This document shows positions 1-9,400 of a stretch of DNA of 28,000 nucleotides, one piece after another. The translations under genes were made by a program, and so were the position numbers. Below the pieces are notes generated by a model. That model saw only the letters and a program-made list of their open reading frames with translations, did not search any database and was not told where the DNA came from. Position 1 is the stretch's first letter; every line of letters starts with the position of its first letter. The stretch comes from Chrysochromulina tobinii (Eukaryota; Haptophyta; Prymnesiales; Chrysochromulinaceae), in contig JWZX01002837.1 of the NCBI GenBank assembly GCA_001275005.1, positions 1-28,000 on the forward strand. The letters run 5' to 3'.

Positions 1-2
1 CG

Positions 3-2484
3 CAGCTGCCGGTGCTGGTGGTGCGCGACAGCGCGACGGGCAAGGAGGAGGTGCGGCGTACAGTGTCGCTCGCGGGCGGGCAGGTGGATGTGCGGCTTGA
101 GATGGAACGCGTGCTTGCTGCCGAGCAGGGCGGCCTCAGCTCGGTCAGCACGACGCGCACGATCGAGGTGCACGTGCACTCGCCGGCGGTGCCAAGCATC
201 GACCTGGTCGACCTACCCGGGCTGAAGCTGTCGGCGGGCTCGGACGCGGCGGACATGCCGGAGAAGGCGAAGGCCCTGGCGAAGGCGCAGGTCGAGCAGC
301 ACAAGGGATCGGCCATCTTCCTCGTGAGCTGCACAGCCTCCACGCCTCCGTCCCAGTCGCTCGGCTTGCAGCTGGTGGAGGAGTTGGGCCTGCAGCGCGA
401 CACGATCGGCGTGGTGACGATGTGCGACAACATCGGGAAGCTGGACATGAAGAAGCTGCCGGACCGGCTGAGGCAGACGTCGGGCGATGCGTTTCAGCTC
501 GCGCCGCACGGCTTCATCGGCACGATGACGGAGCCGATCAAGGGTGAGGGTTTGAGCAACGTGCAGCGGCTGGAGGCGATGGCGATGGCCGAGCGCAAGT
601 GGTTTGCGTCGCAGCCGCTGCTGTCGCCGCTGTTGTCCGATGGCCTGCTGACGTGCGATGCACTCGTGGACAAGCTGAGCAGTGTCTACGCTCGATATCT
701 GCGCAGCACCTGGGCACCACAGACGCTGATCCGCCTCAACGGAGAGATCAGGCGGCTGCAGGCGAAGAGCGACGCGCTCGGCTTGCCTGAGGCGGTCGAG
801 GCGCCAACCGGCCCGGCCCTCGACAAGCTACGGGCGGCGGCGTGCCGAGCCGCCGAGGCGGTGCTGGACGAGGCGATGAGTGGGATGGCTGATGAATGCT
901 TTGATAGCATCATCAAGCCGACGGTTTCGAAGCTGGCAAAGCCTGGTGGTGGCACTGGGCTAGCCGCGATGCACATGGCGATGGTAAAGAGCGCTATGGA
1001 GAGCCACCACAGGTTTGTGAGCCAGGCGAGGCAGGCGTTCGCCGCTGACGCCTCGACTTTCAAGTTGCAGCGCTTCCCCGCGTTTACCGAGGCGATTGTG
1101 GCAAAGCTGCAAGCGCAGGCCTCGCACGAGCGCGGCACGTTTATTTGGCGCGAGCAGTCGACGGCGGAGCTCGTGCATGAGGCGGCGAACGAGGTGACGG
1201 ACTGGAAGGAAGCCTGTGCGGCCGAGCGCGTCATGATCCGCGAGCAGATGCTTCAAGTGGAGCCGGTGAAGGCAAAGACTCTCGAGGTGCTCGGAATCGC
1301 CTCGGAGAGCATTCTCACCACCGAGGAGGTGGAGCGCGCAGTGGCCAACGCGGATCCGGCTGCGGCGCTGGTGGCCTTGCTCCAAGCGTGCGCCATCGGT
1401 GCGCGGACGCCGGTGGCGAGTGGCATCGCCAGTCTCGCCGACGCACCGCCGGATCGGTCGGCGGATCCGATGCGTGGGGCACTTGCCGCGGCCGGCGCCC
1501 TCCCGCCGCTGGTGGCAATGCTCGGAGATGGTACCGCAGAGGAGCGTGCCGCAGCCGCGGAGGCCTTGGGGAAGCTAGCGCGCAACGAAGCCAACGAGGC
1601 GGCGATTGCGGCGGCGGCCGCGATTGAGCCGCTCGTTGCGCTCGTGCGCGACGGTGACGCTCAAGGCAAGGCGAAGGCAGCCACCGCGTTGCGGAATCTG
1701 GCGGGCGGCAACGATGCCATCGTTTCAGCGATTGCGGCGGCGGGCGCGATCGAGCCGCTCGTGGCGCTCGTGCTCGATGGCGACCGTGAAGGCAAGGCGA
1801 ATGCAGCTGGCGCGTTGGCGAATCTGGCTGGCGACGACGATTCCAACGTATCGGCGATTGCGGCGGCGGGCGCGATCGAGCCGCTCGTGGCGCTCGTGCG
1901 CGACGGCGACGCTCACGGCAAGGCGAACGCAGCCAACGCGTTGTGGAGTCTGGCAGATGGCGACTTTGACATAAAGGCGGCGATTGCGGCAGCGGGCGCG
2001 ATCGAGCCGCTCGTGGCGCTCGTGCGCGACGGCGACGCTCGAGGCAAGGCGTACGCAGTCAACACGTTGGCGAATCTGGCGGGCGGCGGCGCTTCTTTCA
2101 AGGCGGCGATTGTGGCGGCGGGCGGCGGCGGCTTAGTCTTCGGCCTTGGAGCGCCGGCGATGCCGGCAGCCGCCCCTACCTTGAATCATGACGCCCCTAC
2201 CTTTCCATTTGGTTTCGGTGGCTTTGCATTCGCTGCGCCAGCTGTCCACAGGTGGCATTTCATTCGCTAAGCCTGCTGCATCGGCCGCCGCGCCGGCCGC
2301 CGCACCGGCCGCCGCGCCTGGAACAAATGGCTTTGCATTCGCAGCTGCGTCTGCTGCGCCCGCTTTTGGCGCCGCACCCGCGTTCGGTGAGGGTGCAGCG
2401 CCGGCCTTAGGCGGGGGCTTTGGCGGAGGCGCATCGCCGGCATTCGGTGGGGTTGTAACAAATCGGCACGCGGGGAGGGAGTAA
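3..2484 (+). CDS. Dynamin-like GTPase fused to armadillo repeats and an FG-rich tail (5' partial)
   Basis: The frame is already open at the window edge, so the start and the P-loop lie upstream. The fragment begins inside a dynamin-type GTPase domain: the G3 region reads IDLVDLPG near fragment residue 70 and the G4-like region VVTMCDN near 139. A helical stalk-like segment follows, then at least five armadillo repeats of about 42 residues (roughly 490-710, core AAGAIEPLVALVRDGD). Dynamins use GTP hydrolysis to remodel membranes; ARM repeats bind proteins, so a membrane-remodelling GTPase with its own protein-binding scaffold is inferred. The tail is rich in FG and GFGG motifs. The uninterrupted frame stops at 2270. 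Removing a 34-nt GT...AG stretch (2218-2251) continues the frame to a stop at 2484 through more FG-rich sequence. Domain calls are solid; the 3' end is uncertain. Confidence 0.75.
2218..2251 (+). other. Possible 34-nt mini-intron or tandem duplication
   Basis: The stretch starts GTGGCTTTGC and ends CCACAG. The sequence at its 5' end (GTGGCTTTGCATTCGCT) is nearly repeated just after it (GTGGCATTTCATTCGCT). Removing it joins FPFGFGG to ISFAKPAAS in frame and extends the FG-rich tail to 2484. A 34-nt intron would be very short, so a frameshifting duplication is an alternative. Confidence 0.35.
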
Positions 2485-2682
2485 GCGTCCCGAGCCCGAT
2501 TAGTAGAAGCCTGCCTGTTATGTCGTGAATTACTTACTTACTTACTCGACTTGAGGAAAAGCCTCGACCCGACCCCCGCGCGCCATACGTCCAAACACTC
2601 GGGCCGGGCTCCCCGGCCCGCGCGGTAGTCGATGAACGCGTTAGAGCAAAAGAAGGGCGTCGATCCGTCTGCAAGTAGAACC

Positions 2683-4729
2683 TCATTTGACGGGCTCGTC
2701 CGCGTCTCGCGTCAGCGCCGCTAGTTCGTCAGCCGCCCATGCCGCCGCCACGTTCTCATCGGCGCCCTGCGCGGCCGCCCGTTCGAGCCACTCGGTTGCC
2801 CGGCGGTTGCAGCGCTGCACGCCCTCGCCGCTCAGGTAGCATCTGCCAAGCGCTAGCTGTCCGCTGGGATGACCCTGCACCGCTGCCCGCCGGTAGAGCT
2901 CCGCGACCGCCTCAGCTGTCGCCGTCGGCGTCAGTAGCTTCACGGCCGCCTCCGCTGCCTCCTCCTCTGGCGCCCGGTACAGCGCCAATGAGTCGTCGCC
3001 GGACGACCGAAGCGGCGATGGCGCCCGGTACAGCGCCTCGCGAACGGCCCTGGCGAGCAGCTCGCCACCTACCTCGCCTGCTTGCACCATCGAGCCCAGA
3101 TGCACCTGCGCGAGTGCGCGGAGGCAACCACGTGGGCACTCACGTAGGCACTCAGAGAGGCAGAGCTCAATCCGAGCTCAATCCGAGCTCAATCCGAGCT
3201 CACGCCGAGCTCAATCGAGCTCAATCCGAGCTCAATCCGAGCACAATCCGAGCTCAATCCGAGCTCAATCCGAGCTCAATCCGAGCTCACGCCGAGAAAT
3301 GCACCTGAGCGAGAGCATTGCCTTGGCGCGCCGCCGCCGCGAGCCATCGCACAGCGCGGGTAAGGTCGTGAGGGCCGTAGCCAAACTCGTCGCCGCGATA
3401 ATGAAAGCCTCCAAGCACGAATTGGGCTTCCGGATTGCCCGCCTCGGCCTCACGCTGCACCCACGGCGCCGAGCCCTCGCGCAATGCTCTCTCATCCTCT
3501 GAGAACCAGACCACGAGGGACAGCCGCTCGCCTGATCAGGGAGCTCACAACAATGGAGATCCACGGAGAGATCAACGGAGATCAATGGAGATCCACGGAG
3601 AGATCAACGGAGAGATCAACGGAGATCCATGGAGATCCACGGAGAGATCCACGGAGAGATCAACGGAGATCAACGGAGATCCATGGAGATCAACGGAGAG
3701 ATCAACGGAGAGATCAACGGAGATCAATGGAGATCCACGGAGAGATCAACGGAGAGATCAACGGAGATCAATGGAGATCAATAGAGATCCACGGAGAGAT
3801 CAACGGTGAGATCAACGGAGATCAATGGAGATCAATAGAGATCCACGGAGAGATCAACGGAGATCAATGGAGATCAATAGAGATCCACGGAGAGATCCAC
3901 GGAGAGATCCACGGTGAGATCAACGGAGATCAATGGAGATCAATAGAGATCCACGGAGAGATCAACGGAGATCACTAGAGATCCACGGAGAGATCAACGG
4001 AGATCACAAGGGTTTGAGGGGTAGCCGCTCACCGGAGGGCACATGGACGCCATGCATGGTGTCGAAGCGATGCAGGAGAGCGTCGCCCGCCTCGAGCTGC
4101 ACGTAGCGGCGGGAGGGCACGCCCGGCACCGCCTGCACGTACAGCCCTCCCTCGTACGCCGACGCCGCCGACAGGCTCACGATCGCCGTCGCGAACGACG
4201 ACACGTCAAAGTGGGCTTCGAGTCGTCTTCTCTCCGTGGGCAGGTAGCGCCGGATGAGCACGTCCGAGACGCATGCACTAGCGGAGCCGAACCGCTCCTG
4301 CACGAAGGCTTGCAGCCTCGCGCACACGGGCGCCACATGCGCCGCGAGCGCGCCATCCATCGTCTCGCCACCCTCGACCACTCGGCACATGAAGGTTGCT
4401 TGTGCGTCGACCGTATCGAGAGCGGTGTCAAAGGCGGCCTGCCGACCATCGAGGTCGACAAGTAGCGCGCGGCGCTCCTCCGCACTCATCAACTGCGTCA
4501 GAAGATGCAGCCTTCGGCTGCCACCCAGTCCGGCGATGTGGGCCTCTGAGCCGGCGATGCCAAGGCTCTCGCTCCCAGTCCAGTCACCGATACTCGATGG
4601 CTGCGTCGAGCCGAACTGCTGGAAGAGCAGCGGCGATGGCGCTGCGAGCGCACTTGCACTTGGAAATGACGACGCGAGGAGCATAGACAAACGGCTGAGC
4701 TGGGCTCGCCTCGAGGAAGCCTCGTGCAT
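2683..4729 (-). CDS. 2OG-Fe(II) oxygenase with C-terminal Sel1-like repeats
   Basis: Three exons read on the minus strand (4729-4033, 3531-3305, 3105-2683) join in frame to 448 residues. The prolyl-hydroxylase-type 2OG-Fe(II) oxygenase core shows iron ligands H173 and D175 (HFDV) and a distal His near 226 (MHGV), then GERLSLVVWF across the first splice, whose Arg is the expected 2-oxoglutarate ligand. Exons 2 and 3 encode Sel1-like helical repeats (for example EAGNPEAQFVLGGFHYRG and AAVQGHPSGQLALGRCYL). The start is the ATG at 4729. The N-terminus (LSMLLASSFPSASALAA) could be a weak signal or transit sequence. The family hydroxylates prolyl or similar residues; Sel1 repeats mediate protein contacts, so substrate recruitment is inferred. 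Both introns are minisatellite arrays flanked by direct repeats. The oxygenase call is strong; the substrate is unknown. Confidence 0.85.
3106..3304 (-). repeat. Intron 2 of the oxygenase gene: 11-mer minisatellite
   Basis: This 199-nt phase-0 intron is mostly a tandem array of GAGCTCAATCC on the plus strand. It is flanked by a direct repeat of the splice site: CAGGTGCATTT at the donor and CAGGTGCATCT at the acceptor, so the donor GT is itself part of a duplicated exon sequence. Confidence 0.75.
3532..4032 (-). repeat. Intron 1 of the oxygenase gene: (GAGATCAACG)-type minisatellite
   Basis: This 501-nt intron consists almost wholly of 10- and 12-nt variants of GAGATCAACG / GAGATCCACG / GAGAGATCAACG (plus strand). 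Splicing joins ...PSG to ERLSLVVWF in frame. The donor-side sequence GTGAGCGGCTACCCCTC matches the exon after the acceptor, GCGAGCGGCTGTCCCTC, at 14 of 17 positions. The array keeps long open frames on the plus strand, which are repeat artefacts. Confidence 0.8.
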
Positions 4730-5031
4730 TGCTCACACCCAGTGCCGGAGCACGGTTGTCGCGTCTGTCGTGTTAACGTTCACACTATCACGTCGGTCGT
4801 CGGTGTGAAAAATTGAAACACGCTGAGCGCCGAACCGCCGCGGTTCTACCGGGGGAGGCTGAAGATGGCATTTGGCGAGCCCTGCCCCCGCGCCGGTTAT
4901 TTATCCCCTAGGACACACGGGCAAGATACCGACCGGCTGAACCGACGGAGATCCACGTACGAACTCAAGAACCGAACGGAAGCGCGCCGATTCACCGACG
5001 CACGTGCACGACCACGCACCAACCCTGGTGC
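4730..5031. other. Spacer upstream of the oxygenase gene
   Basis: No gene seen. A TTCACACC-type motif (4803-4809, read on the minus strand) lies about 75 nt upstream of the oxygenase ATG. The rest is the 3' flank of the DPY30-SET gene. Confidence 0.4.
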
Positions 5032-5768
5032 CTATCGATGCTCGCGGCCCACTCGCACGCACGAGGTGGCGCCATACTCGATGCAGATGGTTTCGTACCA
5101 GGGAATCTCATCGAAGGTGCCGTAGTCGTCCGTCAGCTCTTCGCCAGCGGCAATGTCGCGCCGCGCGTATGACGACACGCCATCGCCAGTGCCATCCGGA
5201 TGATTGCCCGTGTTGTGGTCTGGAGCGTGGTTCCAAACCTTGCCATCGTCCAAGATCTCGATGACGCACGGAGGGTCATCGACACATGCCGATCTGTACG
5301 AGTACACGTGCTCAAGGAGATCGAGCGCGTCGTCGGCGCTCATACCAGCCAAACGCTTGCGCAGTGACGCCTCATCGTGCTCAAGAACGTTAACGCCGAC
5401 CTCATATCGCCACACTCGCGTGCCACGGGCAATCGGAGCGGTGGCAAAGATGCCCCGGCCCGCGATGAGTGAGAAACGTAGCTCGTACGGCACCTGCGAG
5501 CAGGTGGACAGTCAGTTAGCGCCGTGGGAAGCCGCTCGGTGCGATCCCGAACGTCGAAACGTACCTCGAAGCAGGATTGCGCTGCAAGCTTCATGGGCTC
5601 TTTGGCCGGTGGCGCGTCCATCATGGCATTTGTCTTAGCCGCCTCCTTGGCGAGCAGAATGTCGCGGATGCCCAGGATGGGGTCGGCGGGGCGCGTTCGC
5701 AGCACCTCGCACACCGCCGAGGCCAAAGCTGCCTGGACGCCATGCGTTGCAAGGTACTCGCGCGACAT
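5032..5768 (-). CDS. DPY30-motif plus SET-domain putative lysine methyltransferase
   Basis: Two exons (5768-5565 and 5493-5032) join in frame to 221 residues. Residues 4-40 match the Dpy-30 dimerisation motif (REYLATHGVQ ... RTRPADPILGIRDILL). Residues 69-221 form a compact SET domain: AGRGIFATAPIARGT at its start, the NH motif near 156 (WNHAPDHN), and EELTDDYG near 188-195, whose Tyr is the usual catalytic position. SET enzymes transfer methyl from S-adenosylmethionine to lysine. In COMPASS complexes DPY30 is a separate subunit that works with SET1/MLL enzymes through ASH2L, so finding both in one short chain is notable. The start is the ATG at 5768, although the frame is open further upstream. 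Substrate and nuclear location are unknown. Confidence 0.8.
5494..5564 (-). other. Intron of the DPY30-SET gene
   Basis: This 71-nt phase-0 intron has a GAG|GTACGT donor and CTCGCAG|GTG acceptor. TTCGAGGTACGTTTC at the donor resembles TACGAGCTACGTTTC just inside the next exon (13 of 15), so even this canonical intron shows a flanking duplication. Confidence 0.8.
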
Positions 5769-6412
5769 TGATACACGCGAAGCCGCGTCGGAGTACCCGA
5801 CCTTCCCCAAAAGGAATGTTTCACGTGTCAGTACTCAGCATTGTGGGCTTTTCGATTACGATTTATCGTTTTTCGACAGCCGACCGCCTTCTGATACGAT
5901 ACTGATGAGTGAAGATCGTAAGGTCACCAGAGGTTGAACACTTGAACTTGATTACTTGAAGGGAATCATCTCTCAAGTCTCATCATCTCATATCGTTCGT
6001 CAAGCGAAGGCGGCCTACCATCAAGGCGCAAGTAGGTCCAGGAGTTTCACCGTCAGCGTGCCAGGGACCCTATTAATTAGGTGTGCTAGGACGTAGAGGG
6101 AGCTAGGTTAAGGTTCATAACGCTTAACCTTAACAGGTGTGCTGATACAGGATACATCACGTGATCGTGAACAAGCGACGACGGCATACAAGATAGTAGT
6201 CCCGTCGTGTACCCTAAAGCTTGATCTCAATGTCGTGCGGTGTCGAATGAGTGACTATATATCGGAGCGGGGGTCGGGGATTTGTCGGGGATCCTCAGGT
6301 CGTTCCGTCTGTGTCATTGTACGTCGTAGACTCTAGCAGACCCGTGGGTGGTGGGGTAAATCGCTACCGCGATCCTCCGTGCTCTGAGACTGGGGTCTCG
6401 ACTCGCATGTGC
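5769..6412. other. Intergenic region without a recognised gene
   Basis: This lies between the start of the DPY30-SET gene and the 3' end of the ciliary gene. It is more AT-rich than its surroundings. It holds an inverted repeat (GTTAAGG about 6103 with CTTAACCTTAAC about 6122-6133) and one copy of AAGTCTCATCATCTC (5975-5989) that recurs near 27479 and 27533. No convincing coding frame. Confidence 0.5.
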
Positions 6413-9400
6413 TTAGTTGTTGCTCAGGTCGGTATCGATCAGCCCAAAGTAGATCCAGACGGAGCACACGCCACCCGGGTAGGCGATCGCCTTGACGGCG
6501 ACGACGAACTCGACGCCATCATCCTGATTCTTATGATAGGTGGTGGATCCGAGCAGATGCTTTCGGATCTTCTTCGAGTCCTCGTACGCGTAATTGAAGG
6601 CGCGCGCCTGCAGCGTCGAGCCGCCGGGTAATCTCGTCTTCACCTCGCGTTCCCATGAGGAGAGCTTCTCGAGAGCTTTCTCGTCGCCCACGCGCTTCAG
6701 CTCCTGCAGCTCGAGGCGATCAGAGGCATTCAGCGGCGATCAGCGGCATTCAGAGGCGATCAGAGGCGATCAGAGGCACTCAGAGGCCATCAAGGGGCAC
6801 ATCACCTGCAGCTCGAGCCCCTTGATCAGGCTCTGTACGAGCTCGGGAGACTTGTTGATCGTCGTCTTGAGCGCCGGCCCGCGCTGCAGCTTGATCTGGG
6901 TCTCGAGCTCGCCTAAGATCTGCGCCTCGAGATTACGAAGCCGATCGGGCGCGACCTTCGGTGGGAGGCGCAGCGGTGTGTAAAAGGGGACGGGCAGCCC
7001 CAGATTCTGCTCCCGCTTCTCGACGAAGCACTCCCACTGCGAATCGGACTCGGCTGGTAGGTCATACTCAAGGAGCGCTGGGTCGCACATTCGCACGAGC
7101 TCGTCGCGTTTGGAGACCCACAGCTGCCTGTGATTGAAGATGCACTCGAGCGTCGCATACGGCAAGTCAACCTTGGGCAGCGCGAGCTCATCGTAGAGAT
7201 TACGACGGCGAGCTGCGGTCGTGGCGCCGCCGCCATCGCCGCCGCCGCTCGCCTCCTCCTCCTCCTCCTCCTCGTTGTCAAAGACCCCCGCACCAGGGCG
7301 GCTGTGCGCCTTCATCTCGGCAAGCTCGTCGTCATCAAAGTAGATGATCTCGCCCAGATCTCCCTCGATCTCGTCACGGTTCAGGAGCTCGTCCATCATC
7401 ACGTCCATGATGTCCGCCTCGCCCGCATCCAGAAGGTACTGATCTGTCTTGTAGTTATCGAGCGCGCCGCCGTCGCCACTCTTGCCGCCTCTCTTGCCAC
7501 CGCCCGGGCCGCCACTCCTGCCACCAGCGCCGCTGCTAGGTACGATCGCTCCAGCGCCACCGTCGCCGAGGTTGATCAACTCGACCTGCTGCGGCGCAGC
7601 GCCCGTGCCCTCGCCCTTCTTCTTTTTCGTCTTTCTGCCCGCGTCGTCTGCGGCCACCACGGCTGCAGCAGCCGCTGCACTGCCGCCCTCCGCGCCCGGG
7701 GTCGCACTCGCCTCTGCCGCGCGCGCGAGCCCAGCCCGTTTGAGTCGCTCGTCCTCATCCAACGGTGGGTGCCAACGGTTACGAAGCACGCGCATCGTGC
7801 CGTTGGACGATTCCCACATGCACACCGAGCCGTCGTCTTGGCGTGTGAGCACCCAGACGTGGCGCTTCTCGCCGAGGATGGCTCCCTTGGAGCGCCCGAC
7901 GCACACATACGCATCCTCTCCAAGCCCAAGGAAAAGGTTGCACATGAGGAGCGAATGGTCTTCGTAATCGCCCTTGCGCATCTCGAGGAAGAAAGGAGGC
8001 GCCTGCCACACGTCCTTTCGCGTCTCCTTTTTGAACGTGTCCGTGTCGGCTGACCAGGTGATACAGCGCACCATGCGCGCCACTTGCATCTTCGTCTTCA
8101 TCTCCGACGGCGGCTGTGTGGGCGTGAGGTACTCGCACAACAGATGAACGGACTCATCCTGGTCCTCAGCCGATACGAGCCGCCGGATGTCCTGCGCGCG
8201 CAATCAGATCGCAATCCGATCGCAATCAGAGGCCATTCAGAGTCACTCAGAGTCACTCACGCACCTGCGGGCGCATCTCGAAGCCTGGATCGTCGCGAGA
8301 GAGTTCTAGCTTCAAATGGTCGCGCAGCTGGAACTGGATCGCGCTCGGGATGGCGCGCCAGAACGACTTGACGCGGTTGGCCCACACCTGATGAAGAGAC
8401 AATCACAGTCAGCAATCACATGCAATCAGGTGCACTCCGAGCTCCCCATACCTCGCCGAGCTCCTTGACAGTAAGCAATCACATGCAATCAGGTGCACTC
8501 CGAGCTCCCCATACCTCGCCGAGCTCCTTGACAGTGCGCTCCGCGGATTCCTCGAGCACAATGTCCTGCGGCAGGTCCGGGCAGAAGTAGAGCTCGAGGT
8601 CGATCGTGGATGAGATCTTATTCCCAGGCAGGACGAGCGGCATCGCCTTCGCCTTGAAGACGCGCCCCTTGTGAAATCCCGCATGCTTGCCCGTCTCGTT
8701 CTCGACCTTCGCGTGCTCTGCGGACGTGATCTTATGCAGTGGGATTTCGCACGAGCCGAGCAGGTCGTGCCCCGCGGCGTCCTGGTCGAAGACCCGCACC
8801 TGTGGGAAAGTTGAGGCGCCGTAATGAGCACGTTCATGCTGCACTCCCATGCACTCATATGTTCTCATATGCACTCATATGCACTCATATGCACTCTCAC
8901 ACAATCACACGCAATCATACGCACCGAGATAGCTGGCTTGTCCATGAGCGATTGCAACGTGAGGGTGACCAACTTAAGAGGAAAGTAGAGCGTCTGGCGC
9001 CATTCGGGCTCGAGCGAGCGCAAGATCACCTGATGAGGGAGGCAATCGGCATGCACTCAGAGGCAATCAGCATGCATTCAGGCTCGAGCGAGCGCAAGAT
9101 CACCTGATGAGGGAGGCAATCAGCATGCACTCAGAGGCACTCAGAGGGAATCAGCAAGCGCAGGATCACCTTCGTCTCCTGCTGCATCCCATCCCACTCG
9201 ACGACGACGAAGGGGTCAGACGCGCCGTTGGGATCCGCCGGGATCAACTTTGAGGCCGAGTTGATCCGCACGGCGAGGAACGTGATGCCAGGCTTACGCT
9301 CGACGAGTATGCCTATCTGATGGTACTCTGGCGTCTTCCCTTCGAAGAGGATCTGGCCGTAGAGCCGCCCTGCCGGCACCGTCTTCTTAGGGTACTTGCC

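Noticed and set aside
3435-3978. Long open frames through the GAGATCAACG array on the plus strand
   Set aside because: They arise from the repeat unit lacking stops in several frames, and the region is an intron of the oxygenase gene on the other strand.
3540-4020. CRISPR-like regular repeats
   Set aside because: The units are 10-12 nt and contiguous, with no unique spacers, in a eukaryotic intron.
7130-8053. Plus-strand frame of 307 codons opposite the ciliary gene
   Set aside because: It lies opposite exon 13, which has clear family motifs; the composition is that of antisense GC-rich code.
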